NCBI RefSeq assembly: GCF_003591035.1
Contig: NZ_QYUO01000001.1
Location: 1,302,001 to 1,366,000, forward strand
Direction of reading: 5' to 3'
Source of the DNA: Noviherbaspirillum saxi
GTDB taxonomy: Bacteria > Pseudomonadota > Gammaproteobacteria > Burkholderiales > Burkholderiaceae_D
Length of the DNA: 64,000 nucleotides
The position numbers and the translations under genes are program-made. Below are positions 1 through 10,093 of the stretch, piece after piece. Under the pieces are notes generated by a model. That model worked only from the letters and a program-made list of their open reading frames with translations, was not told the origin of the DNA and made no database searches. How positions within the stretch are numbered: position 1 is the first letter of the stretch; each line of letters starts with the position of its first letter.

Positions 1-1
1 C

Positions 2-430
2 CGTCCCGGCAAGTTCATCTGGACCTATCAAAAGCCCTATGAACAGCTGTTGCAGGCGGATGGCGAAAAACTGTACATCTACGACAAGGACCTCAACCAG
101 GTGACGGTACGCCAGCTCGGCAACGCGCTTGGCTCGTCGCCGGCAGCGATCCTGTTCGGCAGCAACGACCTGGAAAAGAACTTTACGCTGAAGGAGGCCG
201 GCACCAAGGACGGCCTGGAGTGGCTGGAAGCGACGCCCAAGACCAAGGACACCACCTTTGACCGCATCGGCATCGGCCTCAAGGATGGCGTGCCGATGGC
301 GATGGAATTGCGTGATTCCTTCGGCCAGGTGTCGCTGCTGACATTCAAGAAATTCGAAAAGAATCCGGCCATGGCCGCCGACCAGTTCCGCTTTGCGGTG
401 CCTAAAGGCGCCGACGTGTTTCAGCAATGA
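2..430 (+). CDS. lolA: LolA, outer-membrane lipoprotein carrier (C-terminal part)
   Basis: This is the last 142 codons of a gene that begins before the window. LolA is the periplasmic chaperone that takes lipoproteins from the LolCDE ABC transporter in the inner membrane and hands them to LolB in the outer membrane. The visible part starts within the conserved [11 protein letters not shown] segment and continues through the open beta-barrel strands ([15 protein letters not shown]) to the typical C-terminal end with an F-x-V-P-x-G-x-D-V pattern. The next gene, rarA, follows lolA in many proteobacteria, which supports the call. A GC-rich hairpin sits directly after the stop. The N-terminal signal peptide is outside the window. 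Confidence 0.88.
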   Translation, partial: RPGKFIWTYQKPYEQLLQADGEKLYIYDKDLNQVTVRQLGNALGSSPAAILFGSNDLEKNFTLKEAGTKDGLEWLEATPKTKDTTFDRIGIGLKDGVPMAMELRDSFGQVSLLTFKKFEKNPAMAADQFRFAVPKGADVFQQ

Positions 431-434
431 TGGC

Positions 435-456
435 AGACGGCGCAAAGGCGCCGTCT
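435..456 (+). terminator. Hairpin after lolA, possible terminator
   Basis: A perfect 9-bp stem (435-443 with 448-456, starting AGACGGCGC) with a 4-base loop lies four bases after the lolA stop. It is followed by a T-containing but not T-only stretch (TCGTTTGC), so it may attenuate rather than fully stop transcription into rarA. Confidence 0.5.
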
Positions 457-503
457 TCGTTTGCAGTCAAAAGAAGAAAGGCGGGGCAGACCCGCTCCCC
501 GAC

Positions 504-1790
504 ATGAATTCCATTCCGCTCGCCGAAAGGCTACGCCCGCAAACGCTCGATGACGTGATCGGTCAACAGCATCTGCTCGGTCCCGGTAAACCCTTGCGCG
601 TCGCCTTCGAGTCAGGCGAGCCGCATTCCATGATTCTCTGGGGACCGCCCGGCGTTGGCAAAACGACGCTGGCGCGGCTCATGGCCGACAGTTTCAACGC
701 CGAGTTCATCGCGCTGTCCGCAGTCCTGTCGGGCGTCAAGGACATCCGCGAAGCGGTCGAGCGGGCGCAGATCGTGCGCGCCAATTCCGGACGCCGGACC
801 ATTCTGTTCGTCGATGAAGTGCACCGCTTCAACAAGAGCCAGCAGGATGCGTTTTTGCCGCATGTGGAAAGCGGCTTGTTTACCTTCATCGGCGCGACTA
901 CCGAAAATCCCTCGTTCGAGGTCAATGGGGCGTTGTTGTCGCGTGCTGCGGTATATGTTTTGAAATCTTTGTCCGACGAAGATCTCGATGCGCTGATCGA
1001 CCGGGCCTGCATACAGGAACTCGACGGACTGGATTTCGCGCCGGAGGCAAAATCGACGCTGGTGGCCAGCGCTGATGGCGACGGCCGCAAGCTGTTGAAT
1101 AACCTTGAAATCGTCGCTCGCGCGGCTGCCTCGAAGGGGCAGGACGAGGTCGATGAAGCATTGCTGGGGACTGCGCTTGCCGAGAACCTGCGCCGCTTCG
1201 ACAAGGGAGGCGATGCTTTCTACGACCAGATATCGGCCTTGCACAAGAGCGTACGCGGTTCCAATCCCGATGCCGCGCTGTACTGGTTCTGCCGCATGAT
1301 AGACGGCGGCGCCGACCCGAGATATCTGTCGCGGCGCATAGTCCGGATGGCCTGGGAAGACATCGGCATTGCCGATCCGCGCGCCATGCAGATTGCGAAC
1401 GATGCGGCGGCTACCTATGAACGACTCGGCTCGCCCGAAGGAGAGCTGGCGCTCGCGCAGGCGCTGATTTACCTATCGATGGCAGCCAAGAGCAATGCCG
1501 GTTACAACGCCTACAACGAGGCAAAAGCCTTCGTGAAGCAGGACAAATCGCGCCAGGTGCCGGTGCACTTGCGCAATGCCCCGACCAAGCTGATGAAGGA
1601 ACTCGGCTATGGTCATGAATACCGTTATGCGCATGATGAGCCGAACGCGTATGCCGCCGGAGAAAGCTATCTGCCGGACGGCATGCGAGAGCCGCGCTGG
1701 TACCGGCCGACAGACCGCGGGCTCGAAGCCAAGATAGGCGACAAGCTGAACTGGTTAAGAGACCTTGATGCAAAGGCAGGCAAGAAATAA
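504..1790 (+). CDS. rarA: RarA/MgsA, replication-associated recombination AAA+ ATPase
   Basis: A 428-residue AAA+ ATPase of the RarA/Mgs1/WRNIP1 family, related to clamp-loader subunits, which acts at stalled replication forks. Visible are Walker A GPPGVGKTT (about residues 47-55), Walker B LFVDEVHRF, the sensor segment GATTENPSF and the C-terminal region with the conserved SAKSNAGY-like patch (here AKSNAGYNAY) and PVHLRNAPTKLMKELGYG. I chose the ATG at 504 because the family begins close to PLAERLRP; the frame is open back to 393, but that start would overlap lolA and the hairpin. It ends 61 bases before the convergent tal gene, with a bidirectional terminator between them. Confidence 0.93.
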   Translation: MNSIPLAERLRPQTLDDVIGQQHLLGPGKPLRVAFESGEPHSMILWGPPGVGKTTLARLMADSFNAEFIALSAVLSGVKDIREAVERAQIVRANSGRRTILFVDEVHRFNKSQQDAFLPHVESGLFTFIGATTENPSFEVNGALLSRAAVYVLKSLSDEDLDALIDRACIQELDGLDFAPEAKSTLVASADGDGRKLLNNLEIVARAAASKGQDEVDEALLGTALAENLRRFDKGGDAFYDQISALHKSVRGSNPDAALYWFCRMIDGGADPRYLSRRIVRMAWEDIGIADPRAMQIANDAAATYERLGSPEGELALAQALIYLSMAAKSNAGYNAYNEAKAFVKQDKSRQVPVHLRNAPTKLMKELGYGHEYRYAHDEPNAYAAGESYLPDGMREPRWYRPTDRGLEAKIGDKLNWLRDLDAKAGKK

Positions 1791-1791
1791 G

Positions 1792-1825
1792 AAGGCGTGA
1801 TGGCTTGAAACCATCACGCCTTTTT
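1792..1825. terminator. Bidirectional terminator between rarA and tal
   Basis: A perfect 12-bp stem (1792-1803 with 1811-1822, AAGGCGTGATGG arm) with a 7-base loop is followed by a T run on the plus strand. On the minus strand the A residues at its other edge give a short U run, so it can serve both convergent genes. Confidence 0.85.
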
Positions 1826-1850
1826 GCAATTTCAGCCCGCCCCTTTACTG

Positions 1851-2786
1851 TCAGCGCAAGGCTTCCACCATCTTTTCCAGCTTGACCACGTCCGCGCAGA
1901 ACAGGCGTATGCCCTCGGACAGTTTTTCCGTTCCCATTGCATCGTCGTTCAGCATGTAACGGAAGGTTTTTTCATCCAGCGTCAGTTTCTGCAGGTCTGC
2001 CGATTTGGCCTCGTCCGTACTGAGCTTGCGTGCAACAGGCGCATCGCTGTCCGCCAGTTTTTGCAGTAGATCGGGGCTGATGGTCAGCAGGTCGCAGCCA
2101 GCCAGTTCGACGATCTGCGAAGTGTTGCGGAAGCTTGCACCCATGACTTCGGTTTTGTAGCCGAACTTGCGGTAGTAGTTGTAAATGCGCTTGACCGACT
2201 GCACGCCCGGATCGTCCGCGCCTGTATATTCCTGGCCGGTCGACTTTTTGTACCAGTCATAGATGCGACCGACGAAGGGCGAGATCAGCTGGACTTGCGC
2301 ATCCGCGCAAGCGATTGCCTGCGGCAGTGAAAACAGCAGGGTCATGTTGCAGCGTATGCCTTCCTTTTCCAACACTTCGGCTGCACGAATGCCTTCCCAG
2401 GTCGACGCAATCTTGATCAGAATGCGTTCGCGCGGGATGCCGGCGGCTTCATAGAGCGCGATCAGGGCGCGCCCCTTGGTGATCGTACCTTCGGTATCGA
2501 AGGAAAGGCGAGCATCGGTTTCGGTGGATACGCGTCCGGGAATGATTTTCAGGATCGCGGTGCCGAATGCCACCAGCAGGCGATCGATGATGTCGCCAGT
2601 CGGTTTGCCTGCATTGTCGCGTACCGCCTGTTCCAGCAGCGGACGATAGTCGTCTTTCTGCACCGCTTTCAGGATGAGCGAAGGATTGGTGGTGGCGTCG
2701 CGCGGCGCGAAGGCCTGAATCGACTGGAAATCCCCGGTGTCGGCGACGATGGTGGTGTACTGCTTCAGTTGTTCAAGCTGGTTCAT
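1851..2786 (-). CDS. tal: Transaldolase
   Basis: A 311-residue TalB-type transaldolase of the non-oxidative pentose phosphate pathway, transferring a dihydroxyacetone unit between sedoheptulose-7-P and glyceraldehyde-3-P. The Schiff-base lysine is in [11 protein letters not shown], and the DATTNPSL and MGASFRN segments are typical. The start at 2786 (MNQLEQLKQ) matches the E. coli family start; the frame stays open upstream to 2954 but would run into hexR. It is the last gene of a pgi-hexR-tal run on the minus strand, with 97 bases between hexR and tal, and so belongs with the sugar genes around it. Confidence 0.95.
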   Translation of the reverse strand: MNQLEQLKQYTTIVADTGDFQSIQAFAPRDATTNPSLILKAVQKDDYRPLLEQAVRDNAGKPTGDIIDRLLVAFGTAILKIIPGRVSTETDARLSFDTEGTITKGRALIALYEAAGIPRERILIKIASTWEGIRAAEVLEKEGIRCNMTLLFSLPQAIACADAQVQLISPFVGRIYDWYKKSTGQEYTGADDPGVQSVKRIYNYYRKFGYKTEVMGASFRNTSQIVELAGCDLLTISPDLLQKLADSDAPVARKLSTDEAKSADLQKLTLDEKTFRYMLNDDAMGTEKLSEGIRLFCADVVKLEKMVEALR

Positions 2787-2883
2787 GGAAGTCGGGCAAA
2801 AAGTCGAACGGAAAACTGCATGATAACCGCATAGCAAGCCCTTGGTTAGATATGCATCAGGACAACTTTCGTTTGCTGTGTCG

Positions 2884-3753
2884 CTAAATCTTTGGCGGAT
2901 GACGCAGGAACGAGTCGAATTGCATATCCAGCTTTTGCAATGCTTTTTGCGCATTCTGCATCTTTTTGCGGAATTCGGGGCCGCCTTTCAAGGCGAGTCC
3001 CACCGCCAGAATATCGATCACCACCAGATGCGCAAGACGCGCCGAAATCGGCGTATAGGGATCAATGTTGAAGCTGAGATCGATCGGCACCAGCACTGTG
3101 GCCAGGTCCGACAGTGGCGTGCCGCTCGGCGTTAGCGCGACGACGTCGGCGCCGACCTTGCGCGCCAGCTGTACGCTGTGCAGCAGCGAAGTACTGTTGC
3201 CGCGTTGGGAGATCGCCACCACTGTATCGCCTTTTTTCAAAAGCGCCGCGGAGATTGCATGGATATGCGGATCGGCATAGGCAACCGTGGGCACGCCGGA
3301 CCGGAAAAACTTGTGCTGCGCGTCGGCGGCAACGATACCCGAGGTTCCCTGGCCCCAGAATTCGATCTTGTGCGAACGCGCCAGAACATCCAGCGCACGC
3401 TCGATGGCCGCCGGCTGCAGGTTGTTGCGCAGGTCGAGCAAGGTGTTGATCGAGCGGCTGCAGATTTTGTTGACCAGATCGGCCGCCAAGTCGTCCTGCA
3501 GCGGCGATTCGTCGCCTTGCGGCAGTGCCAGCGCCAGAGTCTGCGCAAGCTTGAGCTTGAATTCATGCCAGCCGTCATAGCCGAGCGCGCGGCAAAACCG
3601 CACCACGGTCGGCTCCGAAACCTGGGCATTCTTCGCGAGCGCGGTGATGTTGCCGGACACCGCAAGGTCGGGGTTTTTGAGTACGACCAGCGCTACTTTC
3701 TTTTCCGACTTGGAAAGCGCGTCGAGCTGGGTGCGGATGGAGTCGAGCAGCAT
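2884..3753 (-). CDS. hexR: HexR-type RpiR-family transcriptional regulator
   Basis: A 289-residue regulator with an N-terminal RpiR helix-turn-helix (about residues 1-75, recognition region [17 protein letters not shown]) and a SIS sugar-phosphate binding domain (about 130-260, with FWGQGTSG and ISQRGNSTS). HexR of gamma- and betaproteobacteria binds 2-keto-3-deoxy-6-phosphogluconate and controls Entner-Doudoroff genes. Its position between pgi and tal, opposite edd-eda, and two HexR-like palindromes in the pgi-edd promoter region (5594-5608, 5745-5759) support this assignment over other RpiR members. The ligand is inferred from context, not seen. Confidence 0.85.
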   Translation of the reverse strand: MLLDSIRTQLDALSKSEKKVALVVLKNPDLAVSGNITALAKNAQVSEPTVVRFCRALGYDGWHEFKLKLAQTLALALPQGDESPLQDDLAADLVNKICSRSINTLLDLRNNLQPAAIERALDVLARSHKIEFWGQGTSGIVAADAQHKFFRSGVPTVAYADPHIHAISAALLKKGDTVVAISQRGNSTSLLHSVQLARKVGADVVALTPSGTPLSDLATVLVPIDLSFNIDPYTPISARLAHLVVIDILAVGLALKGGPEFRKKMQNAQKALQKLDMQFDSFLRHPPKI

Positions 3754-3883
3754 GGCTTACATTTCAGGGTTGAATTCGTCCCGCCATTGTATGTCGTCGC
3801 GGGTGAACAAGGCAGCAGGCATTACCCCGAATGCTATCGCAGCGAGCCGCGCGCTCCAGGTTCCCATTCGTCTGCAGAAGGAC

Positions 3884-5533
3884 TCATTTTCCAAGCGCAG
3901 CTTTCGCCCGAGCGATCAGTCCATTGGTGGAACTGTCATGCGCTTCAGGACGCAAACTGCCATTGATTTCCGGTTCAATGTTTTTTGCCAGGACTTTGCC
4001 CAGTTCGACGCCCCATTGGTCGAAACTGTTGATGCCCCATACCACGCCTTGCACGAAGACCTTGTGCTCATATAGGGCAATTAGCGCGCCCAGGGTAGGG
4101 GGAGTCAATTGATCCATCAGAATGGTGTTGCTAGGCCGGTTGCCGGGAAATACCTTGTGCGGCAGCAGTGCCGCTAGCTCGTCGTCGGTTATTCCTTGCG
4201 ATGCGAGTTCCGCGCGTACCTCGGCAGCGTCCTTGCCGCGCATCAGCGCCTCCGACTGTGCGAAGCAATTGGCCAGCAGTACCGCATGATGCACAGGCAG
4301 AACATGAGTGGGTTTGAGCGCTGCAATGAAGTCGACCGGCACCATGTCGGTCCCCAGATGCAGCAACTGGAAATAGGCGTGCTGCCCATTGGTGCCCACA
4401 TCGCCCCAGACCAGCGGACCGGTGGCAATATCGACCGGATTGCCGATCATCGAAACCTGCTTGCCGTTGCTTTCCATATCAAGCTGCTGCAGATAGGCGG
4501 GAAACTGGGCCAGATCTTGATGGTAAGGCGCGATCGATAGCGAGCCGCACTGGAAGAAGTTGCGATACCACACGCCGAGCATGCCGAGAATCACCGGCAT
4601 ATTGCGCTCAAGCGGCGCGGTACGAAAATGCCTGTCCATTTCGTGCGCGCCGGCAAGAAATTCCCTGAAGCCGTCGATGCCTATCGCAAGCGCCACAGGC
4701 AATCCGATGGCGGACCAGACCGAGTAGCGACCGCCTACCCAATCCCAAAACGGAAACATGTTCTCGGTATCGATGCCGAATTCGGCGACTGCTTTTGCAT
4801 TGGTCGATACCGCGACAAAATGCTTCGCAAGCTCGGCTTCGTTGCCGGTTTGCAGGAACCAGTCGCGCGCCGATTGCGCGTTCAGCATGGTTTCTCGCGT
4901 GGTGAAGGTTTTCGATGCAACGACGAACAGCGTAGTGTCGGGATCCAACTTGGCCAATACGGCGTCCAGATCGTGCCCGTCGACATTGGCGACAAAGTGC
5001 AGGTTCAAGCCTTGCTTCGCACGGCTGCGTAGCGCGCGGCATACCATTTCCGGTCCAAGGTCCGAGCCGCCGATGCCGATGTTCACTATGTCGGTAATCG
5101 GTCTGGAACTGCGGCCCAGCCACTTTCCTGATCGAACCCGCTCCGCAAACTCGCCGACATGGTCGAGCACTGCATGAACCTCTTGCATCACCTCCTGTCC
5201 ATTGACGACCAGCTTCCTATCACGCGGCGCGCGCAATGCGGTATGCAAGACCGAGCGGCCTTCCGTAGTATTAATCTTTTCGCCGGCAAACATTGCATCC
5301 CGATGCTCTTCAACATGGCGTTCCCGCGCCAGCTCCATGAGCAAGGAGAGCGTCGTATCGTCCAGTCGGTTCTTGGAATAGTCGAGAAAGAGTCCGGCTG
5401 CGTCGAGCGACATGCGGGAAAAGCGTTCAGGCTGATGCGAAAACAGATCGCGCATATGCCAGTCGCTTGCATCATCGTAATGTCGGCGCAATGCCTGAAA
5501 GGCGGGGGCGTCAGTGAGCGGAATCAGGTGCAT
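3884..5533 (-). CDS. pgi: Glucose-6-phosphate isomerase
   Basis: A 549-residue phosphoglucose isomerase, full length for the proteobacterial family, interconverting glucose-6-P and fructose-6-P in the cytoplasm. Signature segments include [23 protein letters not shown] and [18 protein letters not shown]. The start at 5533 ([12 protein letters not shown]) fits the family; the frame is open to 5722, but those extra 63 codons show no similarity to Pgi and cover the likely promoter. It is the first gene of the minus-strand pgi-hexR-tal run, and its upstream region is shared with the divergent edd gene. 130 bases separate it from hexR. Confidence 0.95.
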   Translation of the reverse strand: MHLIPLTDAPAFQALRRHYDDASDWHMRDLFSHQPERFSRMSLDAAGLFLDYSKNRLDDTTLSLLMELARERHVEEHRDAMFAGEKINTTEGRSVLHTALRAPRDRKLVVNGQEVMQEVHAVLDHVGEFAERVRSGKWLGRSSRPITDIVNIGIGGSDLGPEMVCRALRSRAKQGLNLHFVANVDGHDLDAVLAKLDPDTTLFVVASKTFTTRETMLNAQSARDWFLQTGNEAELAKHFVAVSTNAKAVAEFGIDTENMFPFWDWVGGRYSVWSAIGLPVALAIGIDGFREFLAGAHEMDRHFRTAPLERNMPVILGMLGVWYRNFFQCGSLSIAPYHQDLAQFPAYLQQLDMESNGKQVSMIGNPVDIATGPLVWGDVGTNGQHAYFQLLHLGTDMVPVDFIAALKPTHVLPVHHAVLLANCFAQSEALMRGKDAAEVRAELASQGITDDELAALLPHKVFPGNRPSNTILMDQLTPPTLGALIALYEHKVFVQGVVWGINSFDQWGVELGKVLAKNIEPEINGSLRPEAHDSSTNGLIARAKAALGK

Positions 5534-5593
5534 GGTGAAGGATTGGAGGCTGGACAATGAATCGGCATCGCGTTGAACTATACAATATTCTTT

Positions 5594-5608
5594 GGTAATT
5601 TCACTACA
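5594..5608. promoter_or_regulatory. HexR-like operator, pgi side
   Basis: GGTAATTTCACTACA matches the HexR consensus described for gammaproteobacteria (TGTAATTAAATTACA) at 11 of 15 positions. It lies about 60 bases upstream of the pgi start in the 248-bp divergent region. Binding is inferred from the sequence match and the linked hexR gene. Confidence 0.45.
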
Positions 5609-5744
5609 TAATATTGCAGTCTGCCTTGCTGGTTCTTGAGTTTTCTCATTGAAATTTCTCACTTTCTCTCTCGAAATCCTGCGCTGTTTTTTTGCAAGAG
5701 TTTGAGGGCACCAATGTTTCAATGCTCGGCCGTTATGAGAAATG

Positions 5745-5759
5745 CGTAGTAAAATTACG
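5745..5759. promoter_or_regulatory. HexR-like operator, edd side
   Basis: CGTAGTAAAATTACG is a near-perfect dyad that also matches the HexR consensus at 11 of 15 positions. It ends 22 bases before the edd start codon, where a repressor would block edd-eda transcription or early elongation. Together with the site at 5594 it suggests control of both divergent units. Confidence 0.5.
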
Positions 5760-5781
5760 AAATTACAAGCGGAGCAAGATC

Positions 5782-7695
5782 ATGTCACTTCATCCCGTCA
5801 TTCATGCCGTCACCCGGCGCATCATCGAACGCAGCAAGCCTTATCGCTCGGCCTACCTTGCCAGGATAGAGGCGGCCCGCCTGCAAGGTGTGCACCGCGG
5901 CGCTCTGGCCTGCACCAACCTCGCACACGGTTTTGCAGCTTTTTCCGCTGACGACAAGCTCAAACTCAAAGAACAAAAAGCGCCGTCGGTCGCAATCGTC
6001 TCGGCATACAACGACATGCTGTCGGCGCACCAGCCGTTCGAACGATTTCCTCCCATCATCAAACAAGCGGTGCGAGATGCGGGAGGCGTCGCCCAATTCG
6101 CAGGCGGCACGCCAGCCATGTGCGACGGCGTTACCCAGGGTCAGCCTGGCATGGAACTGTCCCTGTTTTCCCGCGATACGATCGCCATGTCCACTGCAGT
6201 TGCACTGTCGCATAATATGTTCGACGCTGCCGTATATCTTGGCGTCTGCGACAAGATCGTGCCCGGCCTGCTGATCGGCGCGCTGCACTTCGGTCATTTG
6301 CCGGCGGTATTCATTCCTGCGGGGCCCATGACGACCGGTATATCCAATTCCGAAAAAGCCAAGGTGCGCCAGCTTTATGCGCAAGGCAAACTAGGGCGTG
6401 AAGCTCTGCTGGAGTCCGAATCGCAGTCCTATCACGGCGCCGGTACCTGCACCTTTTACGGCACGGCCAACAGCAACCAGATGTTGATGGAAGTCATGGG
6501 ATTGCATTTGCCCGGCACCGCCTTCGTCACACCGAATACCGACTTGCGCGATGCATTGACTGCCGCCGCCGCGCGCCGCGCAGTCGATATCAGCCAGCAG
6601 GGCAAGGAATATATTCCCATAGGGCGCATCGTCGATGAAAAGGCGATTGTGAATGCCATCGTGGCCTTGCTGGCGACGGGCGGATCAACCAACCACACGC
6701 TGCACCTGGTGGCGATGGCGCGCGCCGCGGGTATCGTGATCGACTGGAACGATTTCGATGAACTGTCGGGTGTCGTGCCGCTGCTCACCCGCATCTATCC
6801 GAACGGCGAAGCCGACGTCAATCACTTCCATGCCGCTGGCGGCACCGGCTTTGTCATCCGCGAACTGCTGGATGGCGGACGGCTGCATGAAGATGTAACC
6901 ACCGTGATGGGGCAGGGCTTGCGCGCGCATTGCGCAGAGCCTTTCCTCGACGGCGATACGGTGACATGGAAGGCGCCGCCCGCAGCCAGCGCCGATATCA
7001 ATGTCTTGCGCACCGTACAGCAACCGTTTTCCGCCGATGGCGGTTTGCGTCTGCTGTCCGGCAACCTCGGCCGCTCGGTCATCAAGGTTTCCGCAGTCAA
7101 GCCGCAGCACCGCGTGGTCGAAGCGCCGGCCCTGGTCTTCAATTCTCAGGAAGATTTCATGGATGCCTATAAGACGGGCAAGCTGGATCGCGATTTTGTG
7201 GCCGTGGTCCGCTTCCAGGGGCCACGCGCAAATGGCATGCCGGAGCTGCATGCGATGACGCCGGCGTTGGCCAACCTGCAGGATGCGGGACGGCGTGTCG
7301 CGCTGGTGACCGATGGACGCATGTCGGGTGCATCGGGCAAGGTTCCCGCCGCCATTCATGTCACCCCCGAAGTGCTGGCTGGCGGTCCCTTGGGCCGGGT
7401 GCGCGACGGCGACCTGATTCGCCTGGATGCCGAAGCAGGCACTCTGCAGGCACTGGTCGCCGAATCCGAATGGAATGCACGCACCATCGCCACCGGCGAC
7501 CTGTCGGCCAGCCATGTCGGGATGGGGCGCGAATTATTTGCCGTGTTCCGCAGCGCGGTCAGTGCTGCGGAAGAAGGCGCGGCCAATTTCGGCCTGCCGC
7601 CGCCGCTCAACATGCCGCAAGAGCAGGATAATCCGCTTGCGGTGCCCGAGCAGCAGTCGTTCTCGGATGAAGATTCCCTTATCACCCGTCGCTAA
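5782..7695 (+). CDS. edd: 6-phosphogluconate dehydratase
   Basis: A 637-residue IlvD/Edd-family iron-sulfur dehydratase converting 6-phosphogluconate to 2-keto-3-deoxy-6-phosphogluconate, the first committed Entner-Doudoroff step. Edd-type features are the cysteine segments [18 protein letters not shown] and [10 protein letters not shown], plus [16 protein letters not shown] and [12 protein letters not shown]. The C-terminal domain has [22 protein letters not shown]. It is a little longer than E. coli Edd (603) at the C terminus. The start at 5782 ([11 protein letters not shown]) matches family alignments; the frame is open upstream to 5692 but would cross the operator. Eda follows after 17 bases, so the two are co-transcribed. 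Confidence 0.95.
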   Translation: MSLHPVIHAVTRRIIERSKPYRSAYLARIEAARLQGVHRGALACTNLAHGFAAFSADDKLKLKEQKAPSVAIVSAYNDMLSAHQPFERFPPIIKQAVRDAGGVAQFAGGTPAMCDGVTQGQPGMELSLFSRDTIAMSTAVALSHNMFDAAVYLGVCDKIVPGLLIGALHFGHLPAVFIPAGPMTTGISNSEKAKVRQLYAQGKLGREALLESESQSYHGAGTCTFYGTANSNQMLMEVMGLHLPGTAFVTPNTDLRDALTAAAARRAVDISQQGKEYIPIGRIVDEKAIVNAIVALLATGGSTNHTLHLVAMARAAGIVIDWNDFDELSGVVPLLTRIYPNGEADVNHFHAAGGTGFVIRELLDGGRLHEDVTTVMGQGLRAHCAEPFLDGDTVTWKAPPAASADINVLRTVQQPFSADGGLRLLSGNLGRSVIKVSAVKPQHRVVEAPALVFNSQEDFMDAYKTGKLDRDFVAVVRFQGPRANGMPELHAMTPALANLQDAGRRVALVTDGRMSGASGKVPAAIHVTPEVLAGGPLGRVRDGDLIRLDAEAGTLQALVAESEWNARTIATGDLSASHVGMGRELFAVFRSAVSAAEEGAANFGLPPPLNMPQEQDNPLAVPEQQSFSDEDSLITRR

Positions 7696-7712
7696 TTCAC
7701 TTTCAACAGATC

Positions 7713-8336
7713 ATGAACCTCCTCGATATCATGCGTAGTTCGCCGGTCATTCCGGTCATCGCCATCGATCGCATTGAAGATGCCGTCCCGCTGGCCCAAG
7801 CTTTGGTCGCAGGCGGTATTCGCGTGCTGGAAGTTACCCTGCGTACCGAGCACGGATTGCCGGCAATCCGCGCCATGGTCGACCAGGTGCCGGACGCTTT
7901 CGTCGGCGTCGGCACGCTCACCCAGCCGGATGAGTTTCGTGCCGCCCGCGATGCCGGTGCGGCATTCGGCGTGTCGCCGGGATTGACACCGAGCCTGATC
8001 GACGCGGCGAAGTCCAGCGGACTGCCTTTGCTGCCCGGTGTCATGTCGCCGTCGGAAGTCATGGCGGCGCGCGAAGCCGGGTTCCGTCAGCTCAAGCTGT
8101 TCCCTGCCGTCCCGGCGGGTGGTATCGGCATGCTCAATGCGATCGCCGGGCCGCTGCCAGACGTCACGTTCTGCCCGACCGGCGGCATTTCGCAGGAAAC
8201 GGCGTCGCAATTCCTGGCCTGTAAAAATGTGGCCTGTGTCGGTGGTTCATGGCTGACGCCCAAGGAAGTGATACGGGCGGGGGATTGGGCAATGATTACT
8301 TCGCTGGCGGCTGCGGCGGCCAGCTTGGGCAAATAG
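7713..8336 (+). CDS. eda: KDPG/KHG aldolase
   Basis: A 207-residue class I aldolase that splits 2-keto-3-deoxy-6-phosphogluconate into pyruvate and glyceraldehyde-3-P. The Schiff-base lysine lies in QLKLFPAVPAGGIG; VTLRTEHG and FCPTGGIS are family segments. It follows edd by 17 bases and is the end of the operon; the convergent diguanylate cyclase ends only eight bases further on, with no clear terminator between them. Confidence 0.95.
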   Translation: MNLLDIMRSSPVIPVIAIDRIEDAVPLAQALVAGGIRVLEVTLRTEHGLPAIRAMVDQVPDAFVGVGTLTQPDEFRAARDAGAAFGVSPGLTPSLIDAAKSSGLPLLPGVMSPSEVMAAREAGFRQLKLFPAVPAGGIGMLNAIAGPLPDVTFCPTGGISQETASQFLACKNVACVGGSWLTPKEVIRAGDWAMITSLAAAAASLGK

Positions 8337-8344
8337 CCTGCCTG

Positions 8345-9301
8345 CTACGCGGTTTTTCTGCCTTCGGTGTACACCATCACGCAGTTCCGGCCCGACCGTT
8401 TAGCCTGATACAAGGCGCGGTCGGCCGCGTGGACCAGGCTACTGGTCGCCGTTGTGTGTTCCGGCACCAGCGTGCTGACACCGACGCTGATGGTCACATG
8501 CTTCGCCACGCCGGAAAAGCCGTGTTCGACGCCGAGAGCCTCGACTTCCGCACGCATCGCTTCCGCGACTTGCAAGGCGCCGTCGGCGCTCGTGTCCGGC
8601 AGGATCACGGTGAACTCTTCGCCGCCGTAGCGTGCGACCAGGTCGCGCGCGCGATTGAGAACGCGTACGAGGGCGCCGGCAATCGTTACCAGGCAATCGT
8701 CGCCGCGCTGATGGCCATAGTTGTCGTTGAAATCCTTGAAGGAATCGACGTCGATCATGAGCAGCGAGATCGCCGATGCATTCCGCTTCGCGCGGCGGAA
8801 TTCATCGTCCAGGTGCAGGTCGAAGCGCCGGCGGTTGGCAATGCCGGTCAATCCGTCGACCAGTGTTTGTGATTCCAGTTCGACCGCCATTTCGCGCAAC
8901 TTGCGCTCGCGCGAGACCGCCATGCTGACATCGGAAATCTGTACCAGGCAATGCCGCGGCAAGTCATCCACTGCCAGCGGCATCACGTGCACCGCCTGCT
9001 GCATGCGCACGCCGTTGGCGGCATCGGCAGGACTGGCAAACAGCGGGAAGGGCGCCTTGTTCAGTGTTTGAGAAAGAAGGGACGCGAAGTTGTGCTGCAG
9101 GGCGGTATCGATCGCGACGTGGGTGCGGCCATTGACCATGTCCGAGAAGATGTCGGAAAACCGCCTGCCCAGCACCGCTGAAGCGGCCAGATGCGAGTGC
9201 TGCTCCATCCAGTGGTTCCACAGCACGACCCGCTGCTCGGCATCGAACACGATGATGCCGGCACGGACCGCCTTCAGCACACCTTGTAGCAAGCTTTGCA
9301 T
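8345..9301 (-). CDS. PAS-GGDEF diguanylate cyclase
   Basis: A 318-residue soluble protein with an N-terminal PAS-like sensor domain (about residues 1-125, starting VRAGIIVFDAEQRVVLWN) and a C-terminal GGDEF domain (about 145-315). The active-site loop is GGEEF (226-230), and an inhibitory I-site RARD (217-220) stands five residues before it, so this should be an active, product-inhibited c-di-GMP synthase. No membrane segment is visible. It lies downstream of the receiver and CheC-like genes on the same strand, but a 162-bp palindromic element fills most of the 177-bp gap, so whether it is co-transcribed is uncertain. Confidence 0.9.
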   Translation of the reverse strand: MQSLLQGVLKAVRAGIIVFDAEQRVVLWNHWMEQHSHLAASAVLGRRFSDIFSDMVNGRTHVAIDTALQHNFASLLSQTLNKAPFPLFASPADAANGVRMQQAVHVMPLAVDDLPRHCLVQISDVSMAVSRERKLREMAVELESQTLVDGLTGIANRRRFDLHLDDEFRRAKRNASAISLLMIDVDSFKDFNDNYGHQRGDDCLVTIAGALVRVLNRARDLVARYGGEEFTVILPDTSADGALQVAEAMRAEVEALGVEHGFSGVAKHVTISVGVSTLVPEHTTATSSLVHAADRALYQAKRSGRNCVMVYTEGRKTA

Positions 9302-9319
9302 GAAATCTCTTTCGACGTT

Positions 9320-9481
9320 TAGTGTAGTGTTTCACTCTTCTTGAGACATAAAAGTGCGTCTTTCACGCCGACTCTTCGTTGCACATCCTCGCAATAGCTC
9401 GCTATTGCTGCGGTGTGCGCCTCGATTCGCCGCGAAATCCATCACTTTTATCAGTCTCAATCTACGTGAAACACTACACTA
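9320..9481. repeat. 162-bp palindromic (MITE-like) intergenic element
   Basis: Perfect 16-bp terminal inverted repeats (9320-9335 and 9466-9481; TAGTGTAGTGTTTCAC) are followed inward by further imperfect pairing (TTGAGAC and AAAAGTG blocks on both sides). A central hairpin has an 8-bp stem (GCAATAGC, 9391-9398 with 9401-9408). The symmetry centre of the ends and of the central hairpin differ by one base, so the whole unit is one long palindrome. Its right end contains the stop codon of the CheC-like gene. No coding sequence is inside. Clear target-site duplications were not seen. Confidence 0.75.
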
Positions 9482-10093
9482 GACGGTCAGCTTGGCCAAA
9501 TAGCCGTCAATGTATTGTTGCAGGTCGTGCAACGCTGGCATGTCGAGCAGGAAGGCCACATAACCGTAGATCAGGTGGCGCTCGATATTGAAATCGATCT
9601 TCAGCGTCAGCACCATGCCATCCCATTCCTTGCCGGCCTGGCCGAGGATGTCATCGCCGGTGCCGACGTGGTACATCGGCAGCGAGCCCTGCAGCTCGCG
9701 TCCCGAGGCATTGGCCAGCGTCGCCATGCAGGAGTTCAGGATGATGTTGCCGATCTCGCTCATGGCTTCCTGTTCCATCTCGCTCAATTCTTCCAGCGAG
9801 AGGCTCTGGCCAACCATCAGCCGGACAATTTCCAGGCTTTTCTCTTCCGGGAACATCAGGAAGGCTTCGGTATTGAATGCGCCGTCGAAGCGCTGCGCGA
9901 TGGCGCAGATGCGCCGGCCTTCGTTGCTGCCCAATGTCCTCGCCACTTCGGCCCGGCTTTGGAACAGCACCATGGGCACCGACATCGTGACTTCTTCCTT
10001 CACGATGCGACTCATCGCTGCGGCAGCCTGCCCAACGCCCTGGTTGAAAATTTCCACCAGCGCGTCATGCTGAAGGTCGGTGAGCTTGAACAT
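9479..10093 (-). CDS. CheC-family CheY-P phosphatase
   Basis: A 204-residue CheC/CheX/FliY-family protein. Both copies of the D/S-x3-E-x2-N-x22-P phosphatase motif are present: D10, E14, N17 and P40, then E109, E113, N116 and P139 (the second starts with Glu instead of Asp/Ser). CheC proteins dephosphorylate CheY-type receivers and are best known from Bacillus and Thermotoga; stand-alone versions in betaproteobacteria are little studied. Its start codon overlaps the stop of the upstream receiver gene by one base, which points to translational coupling and makes that receiver the likely substrate. The stop codon lies inside the palindromic element at 9320-9481. Confidence 0.85.
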   Translation of the reverse strand: MFKLTDLQHDALVEIFNQGVGQAAAAMSRIVKEEVTMSVPMVLFQSRAEVARTLGSNEGRRICAIAQRFDGAFNTEAFLMFPEEKSLEIVRLMVGQSLSLEELSEMEQEAMSEIGNIILNSCMATLANASGRELQGSLPMYHVGTGDDILGQAGKEWDGMVLTLKIDFNIERHLIYGYVAFLLDMPALHDLQQYIDGYLAKLTV

